The notes: generated from the sequence alone by a model not told the origin. 64,000 bases of DNA from Pelotomaculum schinkii (GCF_004369205.1 NZ_QFGA01000002.1:434001-498000); one strand, 5' to 3'; numbered from the stretch's first letter, positions 16,966 through 24,980 are shown. Numbers and translations: made by a program.

Positions 16966-16990
16966 ACTTCGGGCCAAGTTGGCCCGAAGT
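16966..16990. repeat. ICE palindrome copy 10 (perfect, between spoVG-like and DUF7007)
   Basis: Perfect copy with central g; its last base overlaps the first base of the spoVG-like stop codon, as copies 4 and 12 do with theirs. Confidence 0.95.
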
Positions 16991-17460
16991 CACCGTTCCG
17001 CATTTTTCGTTTTACTGGTCTTTGCGGGGGCAGGACGGGCGGCGTTCTCCTTTGCCGCCTGTTTCGCACCCTCGGCAAGTTGCTTCGGGATAGACTGCTT
17101 TTCCGGGGTAGTAACAGCGGCGGCGCGGGCCTGCAATTTTTCAACCTCCGCACGGTAAGCCGCTGTCACCGCCTCGGTCAGCTCCGCGCGAAATTCCTTG
17201 GTAATGGGCCGGGCGGTGTCCCGATAGCCGGTCTTGCTGTTCTTATCCGGTTTGCTCGGCATCCCCACAAAAATGCCTTTGTCACTCTGCAACACCTTAA
17301 AATCGTCAATCACAAAGCTGTCATTGATTTTAAGGCTTGCAAAGCCTACAAGATTTCCCTTCGGTTCAATGGGCCGGACAGAAACATCCAGCTTGATCGG
17401 AAGGATGGGGGCGGCCTCCTGTTCCGGGGCCTGCCCGGCTGTCGTTTTTTCGTTACTCAT
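16990..17460 (-). CDS. SpoVG-like protein
   Basis: 156 aa from the ATG of MSNEKTT, preceded by AAAGGAG; a longer frame starting in palindrome 11 is rejected. The core KLDVSVRPIEPKGNLVGFASLKINDSFVIDDFKVLQ is the SpoVG fold, a nucleic-acid-binding regulator, with GIFVGMPSKP. A basic, alanine-rich tail follows. SpoVG-like genes are common passengers of Firmicutes ICEs; the target here is unknown. Confidence 0.85.
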   Translation of the reverse strand: MSNEKTTAGQAPEQEAAPILPIKLDVSVRPIEPKGNLVGFASLKINDSFVIDDFKVLQSDKGIFVGMPSKPDKNSKTGYRDTARPITKEFRAELTEAVTAAYRAEVEKLQARAAAVTTPEKQSIPKQLAEGAKQAAKENAARPAPAKTSKTKNAER

Positions 17461-17481
17461 ATTGAAAAATTCTCCTTTCTC

Positions 17482-17506
17482 ACTTCGGGCCAACATGTCC
17501 CGAAGT
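17482..17506. repeat. ICE palindrome copy 11 (variant, between virB6-like and spoVG-like)
   Basis: Variant with changes near the centre (caacatgtc); outer arms ACTTCGGG/CCCGAAGT are intact. Confidence 0.9.
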
Positions 17507-17508
17507 TC

Positions 17509-18375
17509 CTAATGCGCTCCCAGAATAGATTTGGCAAGACTTCCGGTCTTAAAGAGCGTGAAGCACAACAGCACCGTGTAGCCAACTACCGTCCATACCG
17601 CGCCGATGGGATCGCCGCTTACGGCAATGCTCTGGATCAGCACAGCGTAAATGCCGACGCATACCAGAATGAGAAGCCCTTGAAAGCCGACCGCCATTAA
17701 AGATTTGAAATAGTTCTGGCCTGTGCTTCCAAGCTCACGGTTTACCACCGTGGCAAAGGGGATGGGCGCTAAACTGGTCAGCATGTATATTTCTATCATC
17801 CGGCCATATACGATTACGAAAATCACAATATTCAGCGCGTTCATGGTGACACCGATAATACCGGTCTGGAGCCATAAGCCAAGCAGCGGGCCTATGTCCA
17901 TTGTTGTTAATTGGGCTTCCAACGTATTTAACATATCCGGGCTGACCGCCGTACTGCCGCCAATCAGTCCTCCGGCGCGGTTTACGACGCTTTGCGCCAC
18001 ATCAAATACTGCCATGACGATATTAAAGGTATTGGACAGGATCAGCACGGCGGCAAAGGTTTTGAATACCCATTTGAAGAACATCCATGTATCAATGTCA
18101 TGCAGGTTGTTCCGGTCAATAATCATCTGGATCAGCTCGTAGCACATGACAAAAGTAAGAACCAATCCGGCAATCGGTAAGACAACCGTTTCGGAAAGCT
18201 GCCGTATGAGGGAGAACACGCCGGGGTTCCAATTCCCCGGCGTAGTTCCCACTTGGTTTGCAATCTCTCCGACCTGGTTGTTTACGTTGTCAAAAAGGCC
18301 GTTCAGGTTCCCCATAATGCCGTCAATAAGTACGCCTTTCAGCCAATTGGTAATCCAGTCGGTGAGAAAATCCAT
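17509..18375 (-). CDS. VirB6/TrbL-like conjugation membrane protein (CD1112 family)
   Basis: 288 aa polytopic protein with about six membrane helices (VVLPIAGLVLTFVMCYELI, TFAAVLILSNTFNIVMAVF, ALNIVIFVIVYGRMIEIYML and others). The N-terminal amphipathic part WITNWLKGVLIDGIMGN is typical of the CD1112/CD0415 family. It is the central inner-membrane subunit of the transfer channel. It follows Maff2 after 11 nt. Confidence 0.85.
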   Translation of the reverse strand: MDFLTDWITNWLKGVLIDGIMGNLNGLFDNVNNQVGEIANQVGTTPGNWNPGVFSLIRQLSETVVLPIAGLVLTFVMCYELIQMIIDRNNLHDIDTWMFFKWVFKTFAAVLILSNTFNIVMAVFDVAQSVVNRAGGLIGGSTAVSPDMLNTLEAQLTTMDIGPLLGLWLQTGIIGVTMNALNIVIFVIVYGRMIEIYMLTSLAPIPFATVVNRELGSTGQNYFKSLMAVGFQGLLILVCVGIYAVLIQSIAVSGDPIGAVWTVVGYTVLLCFTLFKTGSLAKSILGAH

Positions 18376-18386
18376 ACTGTTTTACC

Positions 18387-18599
18387 TTAAAACAGGCCGG
18401 ACAGCAGCGGCACAAGGGTAGTACCCAAAAGGATAACGCCGCCTCCTGCCATGAGCTGCTTGATCCCTTGAGATTTTGCGGCAGGGTTATCTGACCCGTA
18501 CCCTTCCAGAAGGTTAATAACGCCCCATACGGCAAGGCCCGCGCCAAGGGCTACGACAAGGGTTTGCAGGGTATTTACTGCACTTGTAAAGAATTGCAT
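18387..18599 (-). CDS. Maff2 family small membrane protein (VirB2-like)
   Basis: 70 aa from MQFFTSAVNTLQ, with GGAGG upstream. Two helices: LVVALGAGLAVWGVINLL and GVILLGTTLVPLLSG, separated by a glycine-rich loop. Maff2 proteins always lie between TraG and the VirB6-like gene in Tn1549-type ICEs. Size and two-helix layout suggest a VirB2-like channel or pilus subunit; not proven. Confidence 0.85.
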   Translation of the reverse strand: MQFFTSAVNTLQTLVVALGAGLAVWGVINLLEGYGSDNPAAKSQGIKQLMAGGGVILLGTTLVPLLSGLF

Positions 18600-18636
18600 A
18601 GCATGTACCTCCATTTTCTATTTTGATTTTGGATAT

Positions 18637-18660
18637 GAAAAAACCGCCATTTCTGGCGGT
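18637..18660 (-). terminator. Intrinsic terminator after traG
   Basis: On the minus strand ACCGCC and GGCGGT pair across a 6-nt loop followed by TTTTTTC. It lies between the traG stop (with palindrome 12) and Maff2, so it should separate or attenuate expression of the channel genes relative to the coupling protein. Confidence 0.75.
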
Positions 18661-18665
18661 GTAGG

Positions 18666-18690
18666 ACTTCGGGCCAACTTGGCCCGAAGT
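18666..18690. repeat. ICE palindrome copy 12 (perfect, after traG)
   Basis: Perfect copy that overlaps the first base of the traG stop and directly precedes the intrinsic terminator. Confidence 0.95.
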
Positions 18691-20522
18691 TATGCAAACG
18701 CATTCGGATCGTCCACATCGTCATAGTTGAGAATGTCCTCGTCTGCGTCAATGGCGGTGTCCTTTCCGGGCGCGTCTACCTCATATACGGTGTATTGCTC
18801 GTCCGGCATTACCTCCATGCGCCGGTTTATCAGGGTAGAAATATCGAAGCTGTTGCGTTTGTCGGCTTCGGAAGTATATTTATAGCAAGGGTGCTTTTTC
18901 AGGTCATACTTCGGGGAAAGGAAGGGACGGAGGCCGCGAAGCTGTAGAATGCACTTGCTTCCGTCCATTGTGGTCAGTTCGTCCACCGTCATAAGCTCTT
19001 TTCCAAGCCGTTGCAGATTTTGACCGTGGCTTTGCTGCATTCCCCGCGTGATGCTCTCGGTATACATGGAGATCGTTTCTTTCCCCAAAGCCTCCGAAAG
19101 CTCCTTAACGGTGGTATGCTCCCGGCCTCCCAAGAAGATAACTGAATCCATATTCCCCATGATGGTTTCGGCGTGGTCTTTGTACAGAGCCTTCAACTGG
19201 CTCTGCGCCTGTAAAAACAGGCACAGGGATATTTCACGGGAGCGGATGACCGCCACCAGTTTTTCGAGCTGTGGCACCTGTCCCGTGTTCGCAGCCTCGT
19301 CCCACAGTACCCGTACATGATGGGGCAAGCGGCCTGAATATTTGTTGTCGGCCCGTTCGCATAACAGGTTGAACATCTGCGAAAAGGCAAGGGCTACGAT
19401 AAAGTTGTAGGTCGTGTCGGTGTCGGAGATTATAAAGAAAGTCGCCGTTTTCCGGTCGCCCATGCGGTCAAGCTCCAACTCGTCGTAGCTCATAACCTCC
19501 CGAAGCTGCGGAATGTCAAAAGGGGCTAATCTGGCTCCGCAGGAAATCAGGATTGATTTTGCTGTCTTACCGCTGGCGAGCTTATATTTCTTATACTGCC
19601 TGACAGCGAAGTGATTTGGATTGCGTTTTTCCAGCCCCATGAACATGTAATCCACAGCATTTTTGAAGTTGTCATCATCTTCTTTCACTTCCATGCTGTT
19701 AATCATATCCACAAGGGTATTCATGGTGCGTTCTTCCTCCGGCCCCTCAAAGACGATGTACGCCACAAGAGCGCAGTACAAAAGGGTTTCGGCTTTTGTC
19801 CAGAACTCGTCACCCTCTTTGCCGTCCCCCTTGGTGTTGGTAATCAGGGCGTTGACGAATTTCAGAATGTCGCTTTCCGTCTTGATGTAGGAAAGCGGGT
19901 TATAGTGCATGGACTTGGAAAAGTCGATGCTGTTGAATACCTTGATTTTGTAGCCTTTCCTCTTTAGGAAGAAACCGACCTGCCCTAAAATACCGCCTTT
20001 CGGGTCAACCACCACATAAGAAGAATGAGCCTGCAAAAGCTGTGGGGTCAGCCAAAAGCGGGTTTTGCCGGAGCCGGAGGAACCAATGACACAACAGTTA
20101 AGGTTTCGGGCGTTGGCGGGATTTGCCGGGCGGGTATTCATCGTAAGGAACTCCGTCCCGGTAAGAATGACGTTGTTTTTGAAAACGGGGTCTACAAACG
20201 GCTTGATGTCCTTTGCCGTTCCCCACCGGGCCGAACCGTATTCCACATCCTTTCTGAATTTCTTTGCGTTTTTTACCTTGTTCCACACCACCAGCCGGAT
20301 GATCACGGCCCCGGCAAGGCCAATCAGCCAATCGGATACGACAAGACCCGGCGCTATTGTTCCAAACGCTGGGCCTGTGGTGTTCATCATGCCGATCAGC
20401 TTTTCCCCGAAACCGGCCCCTGCCGCGAGGCGGTAGGCTGTACCGAGCTTCAAACAGCACCAAAAAATAAACAGGTAGGGAATGTTCGGAAGCACATACA
20501 TCCTGATTTTATCTGTCCTCAT
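18690..20522 (-). CDS. traG: VirD4/TraG-like coupling protein (CD1115 family)
   Basis: 610 aa from MRTDKIRMYVLPNIP, with GGGAGG upstream. Two N-terminal membrane helices, then the ATPase domain with Walker A GSSGSGKT (about 147-154) and Walker B VLWDEAANTG. It recruits the relaxase-DNA complex to the channel. The C-terminal part has the typical TraG SGK..ISCGARLAPFD and QLRGLRPFLSPKYDL motifs. Overlaps the end of pcfB by 14 nt, the usual pcfB-pcfC pairing. Confidence 0.93.
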   Translation of the reverse strand: MRTDKIRMYVLPNIPYLFIFWCCLKLGTAYRLAAGAGFGEKLIGMMNTTGPAFGTIAPGLVVSDWLIGLAGAVIIRLVVWNKVKNAKKFRKDVEYGSARWGTAKDIKPFVDPVFKNNVILTGTEFLTMNTRPANPANARNLNCCVIGSSGSGKTRFWLTPQLLQAHSSYVVVDPKGGILGQVGFFLKRKGYKIKVFNSIDFSKSMHYNPLSYIKTESDILKFVNALITNTKGDGKEGDEFWTKAETLLYCALVAYIVFEGPEEERTMNTLVDMINSMEVKEDDDNFKNAVDYMFMGLEKRNPNHFAVRQYKKYKLASGKTAKSILISCGARLAPFDIPQLREVMSYDELELDRMGDRKTATFFIISDTDTTYNFIVALAFSQMFNLLCERADNKYSGRLPHHVRVLWDEAANTGQVPQLEKLVAVIRSREISLCLFLQAQSQLKALYKDHAETIMGNMDSVIFLGGREHTTVKELSEALGKETISMYTESITRGMQQSHGQNLQRLGKELMTVDELTTMDGSKCILQLRGLRPFLSPKYDLKKHPCYKYTSEADKRNSFDISTLINRRMEVMPDEQYTVYEVDAPGKDTAIDADEDILNYDDVDDPNAFA

Positions 20523-20982
20523 GGGCCACCTCCCGTTTCCGTTGCTGTTCGCGGGGGCGTGAGTGTATTTTGTCCCCAAACTGCCTTAACTGTTGCAGGA
20601 TAGAGGGGCGTTTGCTTTTACCCCGGCCCATAACGAGCTTGGTATATTCGGAAAACGCCGCCGTGATTGCGTCGGCTTGCCCGGCCTTGAAGAACAGCAG
20701 GTATTTTTTCGGCCCGGTTTTGTGAAAGGCATAGTCAACATTGTATTTCCGGGCCACGCGGTCAAACAGTTTGGTTTCGCCGTCCAGCGGAAGGGCGCTT
20801 GTGGAAACACGGTGGTTCATCAGCTTTTTGACGCTCTGTCTGCCCTGGGGGGTCTGCGCCTTGTGATAATCCCTTTGGATCTTCCGCAACGCCGCCGCCA
20901 ATGCTTTTGCCAGCGTTTTAGCGGAGAGCTTCGCCGCGTTTACCGAAACGGCAACCGCCCGGCGTTCAATATCTTCCTGCAT
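20509..20982 (-). CDS. pcfB: PcfB family (DUF3801) relaxosome accessory protein
   Basis: 157 aa from MQEDIERRAVAVS behind AGGAGG. Conserved motifs VSTSALPLDGETKLFDRVARKYNVDYAFHK and KYLLFFKAGQADAIT match PcfB of pCF10 and DUF3801 proteins, which help dock the relaxosome on the coupling protein. Upstream of and overlapping traG. Confidence 0.88.
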   Translation of the reverse strand: MQEDIERRAVAVSVNAAKLSAKTLAKALAAALRKIQRDYHKAQTPQGRQSVKKLMNHRVSTSALPLDGETKLFDRVARKYNVDYAFHKTGPKKYLLFFKAGQADAITAAFSEYTKLVMGRGKSKRPSILQQLRQFGDKIHSRPREQQRKREVAHEDR

Positions 20983-21029
20983 GAAAAACCTCCTTTCCTG
21001 CCATACAGTGCAATCCATACAAGCGGGGG

Positions 21030-21054
21030 ACTTCGGGCCAACTTGGCCCGAAGT
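21030..21054. repeat. ICE palindrome copy 13 (perfect, before pcfB)
   Basis: Perfect copy, 3 nt after the DUF6674 stop. Confidence 0.95.
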
Positions 21055-21057
21055 GGG

Positions 21058-21846
21058 TTACCTTTCCGCATTGGCAGGGCGGGGACGCTCAATGGCCGGA
21101 GCATCTTTTTTCGCCTGTGCAATCTGTTCATTGTGGGTCTGGATGGCCTTTTGGATAGACGGCTTTGCCCGTTCTTCCAGCCGGGCCAGATTGCCGATAA
21201 CAGCCTCCACAGTCTTTTTCATGGAAACAAGGCAGGAGCGTTCCACTTTGAAGGGAGCTTCCAGCGCCTTAGCCAGTTTTCCCACCGATTTAGCGTCCTG
21301 TATGGCTTCCTTTCCCGCCATAGCACGAACCATATTTTTAATGTGCAGCCCGGCCTCATGATACTCGGTACTCACAAGTTCAATATTTGAAATTGTCGCT
21401 TCGCTAAACCGGATGCTTTTGCCCAGATCGTCACGCATGGCTTCCAGCATGGGCCGCATTTTGAAAAAACGGACGATGTTATCCAGTGCGGAAATCCCTT
21501 TTTCCCGGAAAGCGCCCACGGCGGTTTTGCAGCCCTCAATTACAGTCTGCTTTACAGCATCCAGCCGTTCCCGCAGTACAGACACGTTTTTATCCAGCGT
21601 CTTGACCGCGATTTGCAGGGCGGTTTTAACGGGATGGGCCTGTTCCCGCGCCTCGTTCAGTTCCCGGTGCATGGCGGCAAGCTCCTTTACCGCCGCGTCA
21701 AGCTGGCGTTCCATTGCCCCTACCTGATTCAGAACCGCAAGAAAATCCTGCGTAGAGGGAGCGTTGTTTTCCCGCAGAATTGCCAAAAGCTCTTTCACAT
21801 GCTCGTTTTCCATAATAGGGGCAGTAACCGTTTTACCTTTTGCCAT
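21058..21846 (-). CDS. DUF6674 family coiled-coil protein
   Basis: 262 aa, soluble and helical. The N-terminus MENEHVKELLAILRENNAPSTQDFLAVLNQVGAMERQL is the DUF6674 signature; the middle is a long helix suited to coiled coils; the C-terminus is Pro/Ala/Arg-rich and ends NAER, as several neighbours do. Known only from mobile elements. Function unknown; its position before pcfB suggests a DNA-processing role. Confidence 0.7.
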   Translation of the reverse strand: MAKGKTVTAPIMENEHVKELLAILRENNAPSTQDFLAVLNQVGAMERQLDAAVKELAAMHRELNEAREQAHPVKTALQIAVKTLDKNVSVLRERLDAVKQTVIEGCKTAVGAFREKGISALDNIVRFFKMRPMLEAMRDDLGKSIRFSEATISNIELVSTEYHEAGLHIKNMVRAMAGKEAIQDAKSVGKLAKALEAPFKVERSCLVSMKKTVEAVIGNLARLEERAKPSIQKAIQTHNEQIAQAKKDAPAIERPRPANAER

Positions 21847-21867
21847 AAGGTGTTATCCTCCTTTCTC

Positions 21868-21892
21868 ACTTCGGGACAACTTGGCCCGAAGT
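21868..21892. repeat. ICE palindrome copy 14 (one mismatch, after ardA)
   Basis: One change (gggacaa for gggccaa) in the left arm; otherwise identical to the consensus. Lies between the ardA stop and the DUF6674 ribosome site. Confidence 0.92.
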
Positions 21893-21896
21893 GGAT

Positions 21897-22604
21897 TTAC
21901 CGTTCCTCAAAGGCCGGGGCGGGGCGGTCTTTTGCGGGATGCGGTGCGTTGTCAATCATCTGCTGATATTGTTTGAGCGTATTGCGGATAGACTTTTCCG
22001 GCGCGGGATAGGCGAAAATTTTGTATTCCTCCGGCAGATCATCCCTGCCGTTGTAATGCTCAATGAAGTTGTCACCGTTATTTACGATGTAACCGCCGTC
22101 CACAAAAAGCCCGTTATCGTCCATGCTCATATCACGCCCGTATGCCTCATAGTCGATGTAGTTTTCCAAATGCTCCGGGATTTCCAGCGTACACATTTCC
22201 TCAATGTAGTAGCGGCCCAAATCATCCTCGTCCTCGATACCCGGATAAAGCTCAAAGCAATCCAGATTCTGCGTGAGGTTGATTAAGTCCCTGACGCTCC
22301 CGGTATGTTCTCCAAACTCCATAGCTGCGGCGAACTTTTCGGCTTCCCATTCCTCCATATCATCCAGCAGGGAAGCCAGATAGTTCAGTTCGTCAATGCT
22401 TTCGTATTCGCCCAAACAGTCATGCAGGCCCGGAATGTCCGTTTCATAATCGGTAATGAAGATTTCCTCATACCGTACTCCATCCACATGAATCCGTTTT
22501 AGAAGGGCCTGCACTTCTTCGGTGGTAGCGGGGAGCTTTAAAAACTCCCCGTCCAAATGCCCCTCGTTATATCTCCCAAGGTTGGTAACATAGGCTTCAA
22601 GCAT
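21897..22604 (-). CDS. ardA: ArdA-family antirestriction protein
   Basis: 235 aa, strongly acidic, as expected for ArdA, a DNA mimic that blocks type I restriction enzymes as the ICE enters a new host. Motifs VTNLGRYNEGHLDGEFLKLP and INLTQNLDCFELYPG match the family; the C-terminal extension ends FEER. It overlaps the upstream gene by 8 nt. It may also counter McrBC-like systems, but that is not shown. Confidence 0.92.
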   Translation of the reverse strand: MLEAYVTNLGRYNEGHLDGEFLKLPATTEEVQALLKRIHVDGVRYEEIFITDYETDIPGLHDCLGEYESIDELNYLASLLDDMEEWEAEKFAAAMEFGEHTGSVRDLINLTQNLDCFELYPGIEDEDDLGRYYIEEMCTLEIPEHLENYIDYEAYGRDMSMDDNGLFVDGGYIVNNGDNFIEHYNGRDDLPEEYKIFAYPAPEKSIRNTLKQYQQMIDNAPHPAKDRPAPAFEER

Positions 22605-22950
22605 GGTCTTTCGCCCGGCCCTGTCCCTTGACTGTCAAGATACCATCCAGAGTGGTAGCCGTAATGTTCAGCCGTCCGGCTATGGCAATGTCGTTTTTCA
22701 TATCCTCGTTCATGCCGTTGCCGCAGACAACCACCACATGGGAACGGCGTAAAAGGTCGCGGCTCATATCAATACCGCTTTTGTGTTCCTCCGGGATCGC
22801 GTCATTGAGAAATAACGGGAGATACAGGAGAGGGCAAACAGGGGAAAAGCCCGCTTCGTATACCGCCCGGCAATACCGCGCCGCTTTTTTGGTATCGGCG
22901 GTATGGTCGCCGCTCCATGCGGCTGTGATGTATGCTAAAGGTCGTTTCAT
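22597..22950 (-). CDS. DUF7768/DUF4406-like nucleotide-binding protein
   Basis: 117 aa. LAYITAAWSGDHTADTKKAARYC and DMSRDLLRRSHVVVVCGNGMNEDMKND resemble the DUF4406/DUF7768 nucleoside-deoxyribosyltransferase-like fold. GGAGG precedes the ATG. Co-occurs with ArdA in ICEs; substrate unknown. Confidence 0.72.
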   Translation of the reverse strand: MKRPLAYITAAWSGDHTADTKKAARYCRAVYEAGFSPVCPLLYLPLFLNDAIPEEHKSGIDMSRDLLRRSHVVVVCGNGMNEDMKNDIAIAGRLNITATTLDGILTVKGQGRAKDHA

Positions 22951-23003
22951 TATTTTAAGTACCTCCGTTCTTGTTGCGCTGAATTTGTCAACCTATCCCC
23001 CCG

Positions 23004-23213
23004 CCCTTTCCACGCTTGGAAAGGGAGCGGCTCAAAGGAATATATCCCCGTCGCTTGACCGACTAAAAGCACAACCGGGAGAAGCCTGTCAAGAGTGCGA
23101 AGCACCGCCTACGGCGGCAAGCTCTTGACAGACTTTCCCGGTTATGCTATCCCGTATATGGCGACGGGGAATATATTATATCCTTTGAGCTTCGGGGCGC
23201 GGGGCAGCGCCCC
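23004..23213. repeat. Nested inverted-repeat region between parB and DUF7768 (oriT/ssi or structured RNA candidate)
   Basis: This is the longest non-coding stretch inside the ICE. Nested arms: GCTCAAAGGA (23030) with TCCTTTGAGC (23181); CCCCGTCGC (23046) with GCGACGGGG (23161); AACCGGGA (23073) with TCCCGGTT (23136); CTGTCAAGAG (23086) with CTCTTGACAG (23122). It is flanked by two simple hairpins, CCCTTTCC/GGAAAGGG (23004-23025) and GGGGCGC/GCGCCCC (23194-23213). The whole could form a 160-nt cruciform or RNA fold. Candidate origin of transfer, single-strand initiation site or regulatory RNA; no nick motif is identified. Confidence 0.75.
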
Positions 23214-23223
23214 GCAAAACCCT

Positions 23224-23245
23224 ATCGGGTCAACTTGGCCCGATG
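23224..23245. repeat. ICE palindrome copy 15 (degenerate, pairing preserved)
   Basis: Core tcgggtcaacttggcccga. The T:A pair of the arm three bases from the outer end is changed to A:T on both sides, keeping the pairing. Sits directly after the parB stop. Confidence 0.75.
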
Positions 23246-24859
23246 TTACTTTTCCTGTTCGGCCTGTTTTTCCGGCTTGGCAATATCCTTCTGCTGGCCT
23301 TTCCATTCGTCCAACAGCTTGATAATGGTGTCCTTCATTTCGCGGGGTGTTTTGTCCTTGCCAAAATACTGGCTCAATTCCTGACTGGAAATAATCACTT
23401 TGTCTGCCTCCTTTTTTTCTTCCAACATAATACCGTCAATCACATCGGCATTTAAAATGCCTTTTCCGTCAAGCTCCCGCATCCGCTGTGCCTGTGACAG
23501 CGACGGGGCTGACTGCTGGCCTTCAATGGCAACGGCGATATACCGCTGATTTTTGGGCTTGATATATGCCATTTCCACGGCGGGAGTGAACGCGATTTTT
23601 TTCTCGTCCACCATTTTCATCAGGTCAGGTACGAGGTCGTTGAGCTTGATATACCGCTGCACCTGCTTGACCGTCATTTTGTTGCGCTCGGCCACAACCT
23701 GATTGGAGCGTTGCCCGTTTTCCAACTTCGGGGCATCTTGGCCCGAAGTGGACAGATCGGCGCGCGCACCCTGACGCTTGATAGCCTCCAACTGCATTTT
23801 CAAGGCTTTGGCCCGTTCACTTGGCAGGATATTTTCACGCTGGTTGGTGTTGTCCTCCACCATCTGCGTGATGGCTTCCTCGTCGGTAAGATTGCGGACG
23901 ATACAGGGCATTTCAAAATATCCGGCAAGCTCACTGGCTTTCTGGCGGCGGTGGCCGGACACGATTTCATACCCGCCATCCTCACGGGGCCGGACAATAG
24001 CTGGCTGCGTAACGCCCTTGTCTTTGACGCTTTCCACCATAGCCCGCATTTCTTCATCGTCCCGGACTGCGAACGGGTGATTTTTGAAGGCGTGTAGCTC
24101 GGACAGGTTAATATATACAATCTGTTCCGGTTCACCCTTGCGCGGGGCCTCCTTCGGTTCCGGCGGCTTCTCCGGCTCCGGGGTAGTGGCTTCCTCTTTA
24201 ACCGGGGCCTTTTTCTTTGCATCTGAAATAGGCTTGCCGTCCGGCAGTGGGGAAGTACGTTTTCCTTCCATGAAGTCAAGAACTTCTGCTTTTCGGGCCT
24301 TTCGTGTCTTTCCACCTTTTTGGGCAGGGGTAAGCTCCGGCTCTTTTCCCGGAGCTTTTTTCTCAGCGACGGGTTTCTGCTTTTCGGCGCGGGGCTTGCG
24401 TTCCTTTTTTGCTTCAATTTCGGAAAGCGGTTTTTCCCACTCCTGCCGGGTATCCTCTTTTTCGCTGTCCTTTGCTTCCTGCGGGGTTGCTTTGTCTTGT
24501 TGCCCTACCTGTTTTTCCGGGGCGGCGGTCTGTTTGGCTTCACGCGCCGCCTTCTGCTTTTCTGATACAAGCTCATTGATTTTGTCAAACGGCACAACAA
24601 CGTCGCCGGGGTCGGGGATATGTTCGCCGCCAATATCTAACGGTGTGGACGGCTCAATTTCTGATTCGCCCATTTCCTGCAATGCCGCTTCGCCCTCATG
24701 GGCCGGTGTTGCCGCTTCCTCGGCGGTCAGTTCAGGAGCCGGATTGTCACCGGCAATCTCTGGCGGTGTGGTGGCAGGAGCGATTTGTTCTTCTGCCGGA
24801 GCTTCATTTACGGGCGTGGTTTTTACATCGTCCGGCCTATTGGGTTCATTTTTTGCCAT
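23246..24859 (-). CDS. ParB-like partition/transcription factor protein
   Basis: 537 aa. Residues 1-240 are low-complexity, rich in Glu, Pro, Ala and Lys. The ParB N-terminal nuclease-like domain follows (YINLSELHAFKNHPFAVRDDEEM, IVSGHRRQKASELAG with the GHRR box) and then a KorB/HTH part (ERNKMTVKQVQRYIKLN). ATG start behind AAGGAGG. It carries palindrome 16 in frame (TSGQDAPKL) between the two domains. As first gene of the module it may control it or stabilise the circular ICE; it is also a candidate reader of the palindromes (speculative). Confidence 0.9.
   Translation of the reverse strand: MAKNEPNRPDDVKTTPVNEAPAEEQIAPATTPPEIAGDNPAPELTAEEAATPAHEGEAALQEMGESEIEPSTPLDIGGEHIPDPGDVVVPFDKINELVSEKQKAAREAKQTAAPEKQVGQQDKATPQEAKDSEKEDTRQEWEKPLSEIEAKKERKPRAEKQKPVAEKKAPGKEPELTPAQKGGKTRKARKAEVLDFMEGKRTSPLPDGKPISDAKKKAPVKEEATTPEPEKPPEPKEAPRKGEPEQIVYINLSELHAFKNHPFAVRDDEEMRAMVESVKDKGVTQPAIVRPREDGGYEIVSGHRRQKASELAGYFEMPCIVRNLTDEEAITQMVEDNTNQRENILPSERAKALKMQLEAIKRQGARADLSTSGQDAPKLENGQRSNQVVAERNKMTVKQVQRYIKLNDLVPDLMKMVDEKKIAFTPAVEMAYIKPKNQRYIAVAIEGQQSAPSLSQAQRMRELDGKGILNADVIDGIMLEEKKEADKVIISSQELSQYFGKDKTPREMKDTIIKLLDEWKGQQKDIAKPEKQAEQEK
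23725..23749. repeat. ICE palindrome copy 16 (variant, in frame in parB)
   Basis: Variant (gggcatctt centre) translated as TSGQDAPKL between the ParB nuclease-like domain and the HTH region. Confidence 0.88.
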
Positions 24860-24948
24860 GCGCTATACCTCCTTCATCTTTGAATGGCATAAAAAAAGGC
24901 CTGATTTTTCAATCAAGCCCGGTGGGGATATTGCAATCCCTCCTTTCC

Positions 24949-24973
24949 ACTTCGGGACATATTGGCCCGAAGT
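24949..24973. repeat. ICE palindrome copy 17 (variant, parB leader)
   Basis: Variant with changed centre (gggacatattggccc). Outermost copy, about 90 bp upstream of parB and near the ICE end. Confidence 0.88.
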
Positions 24974-24980
24974 GACCGCT

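Noticed and set aside
16990-17496. Extended SpoVG-like start in palindrome 11
   Set aside because: TTG inside the palindrome lacks a ribosome site; MSNEK has one.
332-24973. Palindromes read as rho-independent terminators
   Set aside because: No U-tract after the hairpins, and four copies lie inside translated genes. True terminators in this ICE are separate hairpins with T-runs.
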